DNA of 43,437 bases from a virus: the IMG/VR virus record IMGVR_UViG_3300017989_001418, positions 1 to 43,437 of that record, one strand, 5' to 3'. The notes beneath the pieces are model-generated. The model saw nothing but the letters and a program-made list of their open reading frames with translations, was not told where the DNA came from and ran no database searches. A program made the translations under genes and the position numbers. Below, piece by piece: positions 1 to 6,970 of this stretch; positions within the stretch are counted from its first letter, which is position 1; every line of letters begins with the position of its first letter.

Positions 1-675
1 AACCTCCTCAAGGAATGAGCCTGGCGTGATGTCCCAGTATCCTGGGGCTTCAAAACTCGTTTGTCCTATTCGTTTGAACACAATCACACCATGTTCGTCT
101 GCGTCAAACTGCTTAAGCCAATCAGAAGCGAGTAAGAGTCCATCGACACTGCTAAAATCGGCTCTTCGCAGGTCGGCGCCGCTAAGATTGGCATAGCGAA
201 GGTCAGCGCTGCTAAGGTCGACATAGCGCAGTTCGGCGCCACTCAGATTGGCATAGCGAAGGTCAGCGCCGCTAAGGTCGGCATAGCGCAGTTCGGCGCT
301 GATAATGTTGGCGCCACGCAGGTCGGCATCGTGCAGATTGGCCTCGTGCAGATTGGCCCCACTCAGGTTGGCCTCGTGCAGATTGGCCCCACGCAAGTCG
401 GCGTCACGCAGATTGGCCCCACTCAGGTTGGCCCCACGCAGATTGGCATCACGCAGGTCGGCCAAACGCAGATTGGCCACGCTCAGATTGGTCTCACGCA
501 GATTGGCCTCACGCAGGTTGGCCTCACGCAGATTGGCCTCACGCAGATTGGCCTCACGCAGATTGGCCTCATGCAGATTGGCCTCACGCAGATTGGCCTT
601 TTCGCCTTCCGCTTTGCCTTCGAGCCAAAGGTTGTGCTTTCGCAATATCTCGGGTAATTCTCGCATGGTCGTCAT
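1..675 (-). CDS. Pentapeptide-repeat protein, 3' end cut by window edge
   Basis: Reading from 675 down to 1 the frame has no stop, so the gene is incomplete. The protein starts MTTMRELPEILRKHNLW. From about residue 27 to 170 it is nearly unbroken five-residue repeats of the form A(N/D)L(R/S/H)x. Repeats of this kind fold into a right-handed quadrilateral beta-helix. From about residue 175 a different domain begins (LLLASDWLKQFDADEHGVIV), of the kind seen at the C-terminus of some phage pentapeptide proteins (DUF5758-like, from memory). The ATG at 675 has GGAGG six bases upstream and overlaps the stop of the 61-aa gene (ATGA), so the two are translationally coupled. Known relatives mimic DNA and bind gyrase (Qnr, MfpA), but that function is only a possibility here. 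The highly repeated codons may reflect recent array growth. Confidence 0.85.
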   Translation of the reverse strand, partial: MTTMRELPEILRKHNLWLEGKAEGEKANLREANLHEANLREANLREANLREANLREANLRETNLSVANLRLADLRDANLRGANLSGANLRDADLRGANLHEANLSGANLHEANLHDADLRGANIISAELRYADLSGADLRYANLSGAELRYVDLSSADLRYANLSGADLRRADFSSVDGLLLASDWLKQFDADEHGVIVFKRIGQTSFEAPGYWDITPGSFLEEV

Positions 676-857
676 GACGTGCCTCCGCGCGGTCTAGGGT
701 CACTCTGGCTGTCCAGGTGACCGCGTGAGTCGAGTGACACCTCGATGTAGGTCGAAAGGAACACTCCGCGCCGGGGCACGACCACGCCCCGAAGCGATGC
801 CTGGGCGACGAGCAGGTTGAAGTCTTGACGGGTCAGAATGGTTCGTTTACGGGTCAT
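672..857 (-). CDS. Small hypothetical protein upstream of pentapeptide gene
   Basis: A 61-aa basic protein (MTRKRTILTRQDFNLLVAQ...) whose stop overlaps the pentapeptide gene start. The ATG at 857 is chosen because GGAG lies about 10 bases upstream and because an upstream in-frame ATG would sit inside the operator. It has no membrane segment and no motif that I recognise. It is the first gene after the promoter at 908-936, so it shares control with the pentapeptide gene. A small regulator or accessory protein is possible, but no function can be given. Confidence 0.5.
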   Translation of the reverse strand: MTRKRTILTRQDFNLLVAQASLRGVVVPRRGVFLSTYIEVSLDSRGHLDSQSDPRPRGGTS

Positions 858-884
858 CGGTGTTGGTCTCCGGGGTGTTAGATT

Positions 885-917
885 GATAGAGTACCACTCT
901 ATCATCAAGCATAGAGT
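885..917. promoter_or_regulatory. Operator with three half-sites over the -10 region
   Basis: A perfect inverted repeat GATAGAGT-ACC-ACTCTATC fills 885-903. A third half-site ATAGAGT lies at 911-917, giving a second inverted repeat (ACTCTAT / ATAGAGT) with an eight-base spacer. The sites cover the -10 region and the transcript start of the minus-strand promoter, which is where a repressor would block it. The neighbouring XRE protein (1035-1373) is the obvious candidate ligand; that is inference. Confidence 0.7.
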
Positions 918-936
918 GTTGATGGCTAATTGTCAA
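908..936 (-). promoter_or_regulatory. Sigma70-like promoter for the minus-strand pair
   Basis: On the minus strand a perfect -35 box TTGACA (complement of 931-936) is followed after 17 bases by TATGCT (complement of 908-913). It lies about 50 bases upstream of the 61-aa gene start and overlaps the operator. The box match and spacing are good; no transcript data are available. Confidence 0.65.
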
Positions 937-1001
937 CAATCAACCATTATTACTTAGTCTATCGCAATAAACCGGCGCCGCATAACCGTCATCAGCGCAT
1001 G

Positions 1002-1024
1002 AAAAAGCCCGGCCGAAGCCGGGC
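1002..1024 (-). terminator. Rho-independent terminator of the XRE gene
   Basis: On the minus strand a seven-base-pair GC stem GCCCGGC/GCCGGGC closed by a stable TTCG tetraloop is followed at once by TTTTT. It starts 10 bases after the XRE stop codon and would insulate that transcript from the promoter at 908-936. Confidence 0.85.
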
Positions 1025-1034
1025 TAGGTGGCGA

Positions 1035-1373
1035 CTACTCTTCGCCTAGGAGGTGTTTGGCGGTCGTGTTGACAGCCGCCGCGATGCGATCCAGACGTTG
1101 GAACTTCTCGCGTGCCCTCTTGATCGCTGCAGCGCAATCTCCCGACTGGCAGCACCCACCATCTCGGTTCCAGAGTTTCTGGGCCTTTGCGAGGGCTTTC
1201 ATGTAGACCGCATCTGGATTTTGATCGCAACACTCGAATCGAGTCCATAGGTTCTGGGTCATGTTGCATCTTTCAGCCGCCTCTTTCTGGGTTAGGCCGG
1301 CGCGATTGCGAGCGCCGCGAAGTCGGTCACCGAATGTCTCAGGTAGCTCAACGGCCATAACATCAAGATTCAT
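1035..1373 (-). CDS. XRE-family HTH transcriptional regulator
   Basis: A 112-aa protein with a Cro/CI-type helix-turn-helix near residues 15-45 (LRGARNRAGLTQKEAAERC is typical of helices 1-2). The recognition region, with NMTQNLWTRFECC, is unusually rich in Cys and Trp. The C-terminal half is a short helical segment with CCQSGDC, with no S24 peptidase domain, so cleavage-type induction is unlikely. The ATG at 1373 has GGAG five bases upstream. The gene has its own terminator at 1002-1024. Its position beside an operator-bearing promoter suggests a prophage repressor or Cro-like switch; the target is inferred. Confidence 0.8.
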   Translation of the reverse strand: MNLDVMAVELPETFGDRLRGARNRAGLTQKEAAERCNMTQNLWTRFECCDQNPDAVYMKALAKAQKLWNRDGGCCQSGDCAAAIKRAREKFQRLDRIAAAVNTTAKHLLGEE

Positions 1374-1417
1374 AGTTTCTCCAGTACCAAAAGAAAGGAA
1401 GTTTTCAACGTACTCCT

Positions 1418-1444
1418 AGTATAATCGCAATCGCCGATTCACAA
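1418..1444 (-). promoter_or_regulatory. Possible promoter of the XRE gene
   Basis: On the minus strand TTGTGA (complement of 1439-1444) and TATACT (complement of 1418-1423) are separated by 15 bases, shorter than ideal. It sits 45 bases upstream of the XRE start. The -10 is good, but the spacing makes this weak. Confidence 0.35.
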
Positions 1445-1472
1445 TGCGCATAGTGGCCGTCCATGTGATCAT

Positions 1473-1518
1473 GATCGGCATCGTCTGCGAGCCGAGATCG
1501 GCATCGTCTGCGAGCCGA
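1473..1518. repeat. Perfect 23-bp tandem duplication
   Basis: Two adjacent identical copies (1473-1495 and 1496-1518) of a 23-bp unit beginning GATCGGCATCGTC. It lies just upstream of the XRE promoter region, so it could be a binding-site pair, or simply a slippage duplication. Confidence 0.8.
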
Positions 1519-1811
1519 GAACCGCGGCGCCTCAAGGTATGGCCCCCTATGATGACTAGGGTGTACTTCCTGGGATGCCGATTGTTTCGGTTGCGTTAAG
1601 TTACCACAAGCGGGTGGCAAGCTGTGTTTTCTTGGTCGCTGAAGTATGGGGTTGGCGACGAAAAAGCTATGGAAGGAATTCGGCGAATTCCCTGTCGGTT
1701 CATTAAATTGTTCTCTCAAGGGTGCGACAACTCAGTCAAGGTGTTGTGTGGCAAGCGGTTAGGTGCTTCTTTCAATCCTTCAGGCGATAGGCTTAGACTG
1801 TAGTAGTACTA

Positions 1812-1860
1812 CTCTCTCTCTCTCTCTCTTCTCTCTATCTACCTCTCCTCTCCCTCTTCC
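1812..1860. repeat. CT-rich low-complexity tract
   Basis: A (CT)n run at 1812-1829 passes into a wholly C/T-rich tract to 1860 and beyond. This polypyrimidine strand is unlike the rest of the window. It may be a slippage product or a DNA structural element; no gene reads it sensibly. Confidence 0.7.
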
Positions 1861-2042
1861 CTCGTTCCTTCATGGCTCCTCTTCCCCCGTGTCTCTCCGT
1901 CCTTCCTGTCTTCAGGGGTCTTTAGGGGCGCTTGTGAAATTGAGGTTCGTTGGCCTTCAAAACCAATGGTGGGGTGCTTCGTGAGGGCTGATTTGCGGCC
2001 GGTCATCACCGTGGACAGCCGAGGTTGGCGGAAGGCGGCGCC

Positions 2043-2365
2043 TGACCGCGGTCTAGCCCTGGTTCGGTCAGCTTGTGCTGGATGTGTATGGTGTGAGGAT
2101 AATAAGGGCTTCTAGATTGCGCCCTAACGAGCGCGAAGGAGCTTTGAGGTGTTGTAGGCCATTGGGTATTCGAGGCCCTTAGGGCGCAAGCTAGGGCCTT
2201 AGGGGTGAGCGTATGGTGTGGGGCTGGCAAGGAGGACGTGGCACAACGATAGGCCAGATAGTAGTTTGCGACAGTATATATATGTCTGCAATCAAACTAG
2301 GCCAGCTTAGATAGTTGTTGTCTGGTTGTGGCCATGACCGGCTCGTGGCCGGTTGACCGCGGTCT
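2043..2365. repeat. Two copies of a palindromic word TGACCGCGGTCT
   Basis: The same 12-mer, with the 10-bp palindrome GACCGCGGTC at its core, occurs at 2043-2054 and 2354-2365. A dimeric regulator could bind such sites. The GACCGCGGT core can also occur by chance in this GC-rich DNA (a partial match, TGACCGCGGT, lies in the portal gene), so the functional claim is weak. Confidence 0.5.
2117..2189. repeat. 11-bp perfect inverted repeat with 51-base loop
   Basis: TTGCGCCCTAA at 2117-2127 is mirrored by TTAGGGCGCAA at 2179-2189. A related AGGGCCTTAGGGG follows directly. It could form a cruciform or be a paired protein-binding site in the noncoding block. Confidence 0.6.
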
Positions 2366-2401
2366 GCTTGTGGCTGGTTTGTGGCTGGTTTGTGGCCGCT
2401 G

Positions 2402-2462
2402 GCGCCCCGCGTTTGACCCGCTGGCGCCCCGCTAGCGCCCCGCGTTTGATCCGCTGGCGCCC
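2402..2462. repeat. 28-bp direct repeat, 33-base period
   Basis: A 28-base unit starting GCGCCCCGCGTTTGA occurs at 2402-2429 and 2435-2462 with a single C/T difference. Just upstream (2370-2400) there is a shorter repeat of GTGGCTGGTTT. The array lies 435 bases before the first late gene. Confidence 0.7.
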
Positions 2463-2585
2463 ATCTCAACCCGACAAACGTCCGGAAGCGCGACAACGTG
2501 TAACACTTGCGTGCGCTGTTGAGCTTGGTAAGATGTAACGATTGTGCGCTGCCACTGGCACGACCGACTCGCTCATGCCAGCGCT

Positions 2586-2610
2586 TAAACCCCTTGTTTT
2601 CTAGGGTTTA
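2586..2610. repeat. Small stem-loop in noncoding block
   Basis: TAAACCC (2586-2592) and GGGTTTA (2604-2610) form a seven-base-pair stem with an 11-base loop. It has no T-run after it, so a terminator is not supported. It marks the start of the structured part of the region. Confidence 0.45.
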
Positions 2611-2626
2611 GCACGTCATTGGCATT

Positions 2627-2787
2627 ACCGGGGGGGCCCCATCGGTCTGGATATCTGAACCACGCCCCCCCCGGTCACCTGCGGGCCCTGGTACAGGTAC
2701 CTCGCCTCCGGCGCGACGGAAAAATCAGCGATTGGGGCCCCAAATCTCTCGCAGCGAGGGGTACCTCGCCAATCACCGCGGGGGGGG
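2627..2787. other. G/C-run structured region, candidate cos/pac site
   Basis: ACCGGGGGGG (2627-2636) pairs with CCCCCCCGGT (2666-2675). A second G-run of eight lies at 2780-2787 after ACCGC. Between them are the perfect palindrome TTGGGGCCCCAA (2732-2743), a small stem GCGAGG/CCTCGC near 2755-2768, and the word GGTACCTCGCC twice (2696-2706, 2760-2770). Terminase recognition sites usually lie just upstream of the small-terminase gene and carry repeats and GC-rich ends. The position fits, but packaging function is inference. Confidence 0.4.
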
Positions 2788-2896
2788 CCCAGCTCTTGAC
2801 AGCATACAGCCTCGCGCGCGTGTTAACGTCGATTCAGAATCTCAACTACGATGGAATGTTGACCTGTTACTGCGCTCAACGATCGAAGGACCAACC

Positions 2897-3331
2897 ATGA
2901 CACGCAAGAAGAACAACCGATCGAATATCGGCCAACTGACCGACGACGCCAAGAAAGCCATCGAAGCGGCGCCAGACGGCGACATGATCCCTGCCTCCGA
3001 GGAGACCGCAAGCGCAATCATGGATCTTCCCGCCGCAGCGATCAACGGCGAACCAATCTTCAACGCAAAAGACGAAGAGCGCAACGCCTCGCATGCAGCC
3101 AGGATTCGTGACTTGCTCGAACTCAACGACGGCTACGAACCAGGCAAGAAGCCATACGTGGAGTTGGGCTTCTCGCATCGCCTCGGAAAGGATGGATCGA
3201 GTGCGTTCGTCGTCTTGGTCTCCGCAGAGTGGAACAACTGGGCCACAAAGAAGTTTGAGTCTATCAGCCTCATAGACGCCCTAGGGATGGCATGCGAAGA
3301 GAAGGCACGGCGCAAGTGCGCTGCTAGATAG
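2897..3331 (+). CDS. Hypothetical protein, first gene of late operon
   Basis: A 144-aa protein with a charged, basic N-terminus (MTRKKNNRSNIGQ) and a mixed alpha/beta C-terminal half (YVELGFSHRLGKDGSSAF...). The ATG at 2897 has AAGGA six bases upstream; the open frame extends further up, but into G-run DNA. It lies 1.5 kb before the terminase genes. I do not recognise the family. A packaging accessory or regulator is possible by position only. Confidence 0.7.
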   Translation: MTRKKNNRSNIGQLTDDAKKAIEAAPDGDMIPASEETASAIMDLPAAAINGEPIFNAKDEERNASHAARIRDLLELNDGYEPGKKPYVELGFSHRLGKDGSSAFVVLVSAEWNNWATKKFESISLIDALGMACEEKARRKCAAR

Positions 3332-3376
3332 TTTCCGATTTGGACAGCCAACTAACACACCAATGAGGACACACCA

Positions 3377-4408
3377 ATGAGCACGAATAAAGACAACGGC
3401 GACAACGACGTTATCGTTAATGTACGGCTTCGAAAAGGATGCGTTAGAGAACTTCGACATCTCTTGAGTCTGCACGGCTTCAAGACGATGACCCCGAACC
3501 AACGAGATGCCATCGCAAGCGCGCTCAGGGCCGTCGATTGCAAGGCTGGATGCGATCAACAACGTGCGCATAGAGAAACATCGCGCAAGCAGGTCGATGC
3601 GCTAATGAAGGAGCCCGACGAATACAAGAGGGAGGTCGCTCGCTGGAAAGTAAAGTGCGCTCAACTGGAGCTGGACTACCAAGAGATTTGCGCGATTCGC
3701 GATAGGGTAGTAAAGGAGCGCGATGATCTTCATAATAGGTGCGATGGCCTTCGCTTTGGTCGCAATAGAGCCGAGGCTGAATGCAGCGAACTCAAGGAGA
3801 AAGTCGACAGGCTTCAGGAAACGCAAAAAAAAGCGCTAGGCACGAGAGTTATGCAAGCGGGCATTCTGACTATGCTGAATCCGAGAATCACCGAACTCAA
3901 GGCGAGCCTGCGTGAAGTCTCTGAAGAGCGCGATGCACTTCTTGCACAGGTCAATGAGATACGCGAGGAGTCGGCGGACAAGGATAATCGCATTAAGCGC
4001 CTTAGCGGACAACTCGCCGGCGCCAGGTCGGATTTCAAGATGGCCGACAAAGAGGTTTCTAGGCTCCTTGCGGAGGCTAGTGAACTCAAGCGCCAACTCA
4101 CAGATGAACTTTACGCTAACTACAGGTTCGACTTGGAAAAAGCCAAGAGTAAAGTGAAGTCAATCAGGGAACAAGTGAAGGTCGCACATAAGCGGTGCTC
4201 TGAGCTGACGAACGAAATCGATTCGTTGAGGACCGACGCCAAGCGCTACCGGTTTATTCGTGATCGCCTGTCGTTCAGGTCTTGGACGGTTACTTGGAAT
4301 GTGAGGATTGCCAGTAAGTGCGATGCGTTCGATTCTGCAATAGACGAACGAATTGGGGCAACTGAATATGCCGCCGACACCGAGCAAACTCAACAACGAA
4401 CAACGTAG
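3377..4408 (+). CDS. Coiled-coil protein with DAxRYR(F/W)IRD C-terminal motif
   Basis: A 343-aa protein. Residues from about 60 to 290 are rich in heptad-like Leu/Glu/Lys/Arg and should form a long coiled coil. The end carries DAKRYRFIRDRLS followed by FDSAIDERIG, a short C-terminal motif I recall from many small phage proteins of unknown role. Its 3' end overlaps the terminase small-subunit gene by 41 bases. The ATG at 3377 follows the 3331 stop by 45 bases. The function is unknown; the position suggests a helper of packaging or regulation. Confidence 0.75.
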   Translation: MSTNKDNGDNDVIVNVRLRKGCVRELRHLLSLHGFKTMTPNQRDAIASALRAVDCKAGCDQQRAHRETSRKQVDALMKEPDEYKREVARWKVKCAQLELDYQEICAIRDRVVKERDDLHNRCDGLRFGRNRAEAECSELKEKVDRLQETQKKALGTRVMQAGILTMLNPRITELKASLREVSEERDALLAQVNEIREESADKDNRIKRLSGQLAGARSDFKMADKEVSRLLAEASELKRQLTDELYANYRFDLEKAKSKVKSIREQVKVAHKRCSELTNEIDSLRTDAKRYRFIRDRLSFRSWTVTWNVRIASKCDAFDSAIDERIGATEYAADTEQTQQRTT

Positions 4409-5120
4409 GGAGGTGTGTTCCCGATATGAACTTGGTGAGACAATGGCGGGTCTCGCTAAGGAGTTCGGGGTTTCCACTACGAACATCCGCAAGACAGTCC
4501 GTCGCGGTGTTCCAGGCGACGAGGAGGCAACTAAGGTCCCGGTCTCCGGGGCGTCGATTGCTAAGTTCGCTAAGCGAGCAAAGAGCATCCTTTGGCGGCA
4601 AAACGGCAAGGACAAGAAGACCTATAACACTTGGCAGGAGCGCGTCAACGACCTGACGGACAACGGCGGGTGCACTCGGCATCAAGCCATTGTTCAGGTC
4701 AGCAAGGACTACAAGTGCCTGGAGCGGCTGTTCGCGGAGTACGACGTATCGGCGCACGATCCGAACCCAGATTCTCATCCGCAGATTCGTCAACATGGAC
4801 AGCCCGAGCCAGTAGACGGCGTGATGAGCGAGGCTCGCGTTCAGTCGCATCGCGAAAACCTAGCCTGGGCCATTGATATGGCCGGTAGGTATCTGCGCAC
4901 TGGAGAGAAGCCGGACACGACGCCAAACGACGCGGCTTACTTCATGTATCGGCAGGCCATCGATGATCCAAAGGAGTTCTTTGCTAAGTACACGCAGATT
5001 CAGGCGAAGCCGAATGAAGAGGAAGAGGCCGACCGGCTGGCCAGAACAACAGGTAAGCGGGCTATCAGCGAAATCGATCAGATGCTTGATGTGCTGGAGG
5101 AGCACGGCGAAGCGGTATAG
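4368..5120 (+). CDS. Putative terminase small subunit with N-terminal HTH
   Basis: A 250-aa protein. Residues about 8-50 form a sigma/resolvase-like HTH (EQRREVCSRYELGETMAGLA, then FGVSTTNIRKTVRRG) able to bind DNA. The rest is helical and acidic towards the end. It sits directly before the large terminase, the usual place for the subunit that recognises the packaging site. The ATG at 4368 is preferred to a TTG 15 bases upstream; GGGG lies nine bases before it. It overlaps the coiled-coil gene. The assignment rests on HTH plus context, not on a family match. Confidence 0.65.
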   Translation: MPPTPSKLNNEQRREVCSRYELGETMAGLAKEFGVSTTNIRKTVRRGVPGDEEATKVPVSGASIAKFAKRAKSILWRQNGKDKKTYNTWQERVNDLTDNGGCTRHQAIVQVSKDYKCLERLFAEYDVSAHDPNPDSHPQIRQHGQPEPVDGVMSEARVQSHRENLAWAIDMAGRYLRTGEKPDTTPNDAAYFMYRQAIDDPKEFFAKYTQIQAKPNEEEEADRLARTTGKRAISEIDQMLDVLEEHGEAV

Positions 5121-5140
5121 GTTAGGGGTAATACGGGGCA

Positions 5141-6970
5141 GTGGCGTCAATTCAATCACCTTTCGCACACCGTGTGCCGACGGAGGTCAAAGCGAACCTC
5201 CACTATCGCGCTCGCATTCATCGCCGCGTGATGGAAGATCCATCCTACGCGGACGTTCTCTGGAATGCGTGTTCCATCGATCCCATCTTCTATGTCAATG
5301 CCTTCGGTTGGACGTACGATCCGCGCCGGCAGCCGTTTCCGCGTGTGCCGTTCATTCTCTATGAGGAGTTCCAGTGGGAGGTCATGCTGGAGATCGTTAA
5401 TGCGATCCAGGATGGACACGATCTGCTGATTATGAAAAGCCGCGACATGGGTGCATCGTGGATGTGCTGTATCGGGCCGGAATGGTTCTGGCACTTTCGT
5501 CCCGATTTGTCGTTCTTGCTGTTGTCGCGTGTTGAAGAGTACGTTGACAAGCGCGACAACCCTAAGGCGCTGTTCTGGAAAATCGACTTCTTCCACGATC
5601 ACCTTCCGCGTTGGCTGATGCCTCCTGGTTATGATCGTAATATGCACCGCAGCATGATGCACATGCTAAATCCACATACGCGAAGTGTGATTGATGGGGA
5701 GTCAACGAACAAGAGAGCCGGGCGTGGCGACCGTCGAACGGCCATCTTACACGATGAGTTTGCCGCAGTCGAGCAGGGACACTCAGTGCTCCGCGCAACC
5801 CGTGACGCCACGCGGTGTAGGCTGTTCAACTCTACACCAGAAGGTACTGGAAACGCCTACTACGACTTGACACTCACAAACATCAAGAAGCTATCTCTCC
5901 ATTGGTCAAAGCACCCAGAGAAGAATCGAGGTTTGTACACAACCGCCGAAGATGGCACGTTACGTGTGCTCATTGAAGACGGCTATCCAGAAGGATATCT
6001 CCCGATTCTGGACGGCAAGCTACGCTCTTCGTGGTACGACAACGAGTGTAAGCGTGCCGCCTCGGAGCGCGAGATCGCCCAGGAACTCGATATTGATTTC
6101 CTGGGTTCCGGTTACCAGTATTTCTCTGCCGAGGCTGTCAGGGCCAAGATCCGCGAGTACGCCCGTCCGCCGAGTATTATTGGGGACCTCTCGTATGACA
6201 CGACTACCGCGGAGCCGTTGGAGTTTCGTGAGGAGCCAGCGGGCAAGGTGAAGCTCTGGTTTTTGTTGGGTCGCGATGGTAAGCCGCCGCTAGATCATAA
6301 GTACGTGCTGGGAGTAGACGTGTCGGCTGGCACCGGAAGTAGTAACTCAACGATCTGCGGGTACGATGCGGTGACCAATGAGAAGGCATTAGAGTTTGCC
6401 TCTCCGTACATCCGCCCCGAGGAACTTGCCAAGTTGGCGGTTGCTATATCGCGGTGGCTTGGTGGTGCCTATCTCGTTTGGGAATCCAACGGTCCAGGCC
6501 GTCAGTTCGGGTCTCGCGTACTGGAATTGCGCTACCACAACATCTACTACCGTAAGCGTGAAGAGTCGTTAGCGAAGGAGATCACGAAGGTTCCCGGCTG
6601 GGCATCGACTAAGGAAACAAAGTTAGTGCTGATGGGCGAATACCGCTCTGCTGTGGAGAAGGGCGATTGCATTAATCGCTCTAAAGAGGCGATGGAGGAG
6701 TGTCTTGAGTACATCTTCGATGCTACCGGTGGTGTGTCGCATAGCCGCGAGAACAGCAAAGACGATCCGTCCGGGGCCAAGGCGAACCATGGCGACCGCG
6801 TGATTGCAGATGCGTTGGCTTGGCGTGGATTATCTGAGAGACAGAAGAAACCAGATCAGCCGCCGAAGCCAGAGGTCCCGTATGGATCGCTGGCGTGGCG
6901 GCTGAAGCAGCGTGAGTTAGAAAAACCAAAACCTGGGCGCGAGCTACTGAAGAAAGACGGCTGGTACTAA
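5141..6970 (+). CDS. terL: Terminase large subunit (ATPase and nuclease)
   Basis: A 609-aa motor that pumps DNA into the prohead and cuts it. The ATPase half has the variant Walker A KSRDMGAS (residues 99-106), Walker B AILHDE (D205, E206) and coupling motif NSTPEGTGN from N230. The RNase H-like nuclease half has the acidic residues D393 (GVDVSAGTG), E448 (WESNGPG) and D557 (RVIADALAW). The start is GTG at 5141 after GGGG. The stop overlaps the portal ATG by one base. Length and motif order are standard for a terminase, so this is one of the surest calls in the window. Confidence 0.93.
   Translation: MASIQSPFAHRVPTEVKANLHYRARIHRRVMEDPSYADVLWNACSIDPIFYVNAFGWTYDPRRQPFPRVPFILYEEFQWEVMLEIVNAIQDGHDLLIMKSRDMGASWMCCIGPEWFWHFRPDLSFLLLSRVEEYVDKRDNPKALFWKIDFFHDHLPRWLMPPGYDRNMHRSMMHMLNPHTRSVIDGESTNKRAGRGDRRTAILHDEFAAVEQGHSVLRATRDATRCRLFNSTPEGTGNAYYDLTLTNIKKLSLHWSKHPEKNRGLYTTAEDGTLRVLIEDGYPEGYLPILDGKLRSSWYDNECKRAASEREIAQELDIDFLGSGYQYFSAEAVRAKIREYARPPSIIGDLSYDTTTAEPLEFREEPAGKVKLWFLLGRDGKPPLDHKYVLGVDVSAGTGSSNSTICGYDAVTNEKALEFASPYIRPEELAKLAVAISRWLGGAYLVWESNGPGRQFGSRVLELRYHNIYYRKREESLAKEITKVPGWASTKETKLVLMGEYRSAVEKGDCINRSKEAMEECLEYIFDATGGVSHSRENSKDDPSGAKANHGDRVIADALAWRGLSERQKKPDQPPKPEVPYGSLAWRLKQRELEKPKPGRELLKKDGWY

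Larger units (their letters stand above)
1374..2896. other. 1.5-kb stretch with no convincing gene
   Basis: No reading frame here combines a usable ribosome site with protein-like composition. The frames that exist run through simple repeats or G/C runs. What the stretch holds is: the XRE upstream region, a 23-bp tandem repeat, a CT-rich tract at 1812-1860, two copies of a 12-base palindromic word, an 11-bp inverted repeat, a 28-bp direct repeat, and G/C homopolymer hairpins near 2627-2787. It separates the minus-strand immunity block from the plus-strand late operon. A late promoter and packaging site are expected here, but no clear sigma70 box pair was found. Confidence 0.6.

Noticed and set aside
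305-697. Plus-strand Arg/Ser/Leu-rich and QIGL-type repeat frames
   Set aside because: They are antisense shadows of the pentapeptide repeats on the minus strand, which has the ribosome site and the protein-like reading.
1405-1719. Minus-strand 104-aa frame
   Set aside because: It passes through the XRE promoter region and the 23-bp tandem repeat, and has no ribosome site or protein-like composition.
1812-1860. CT tract as a coding or CRISPR feature
   Set aside because: It is simple sequence without spaced repeats. No CRISPR array with regular repeats and unique spacers was seen anywhere in the window.
2191-2496. Minus-strand frame with repeated QTRGASG units
   Set aside because: The repeats come from the 28-bp DNA repeat; no ribosome site, and the rest is not protein-like.
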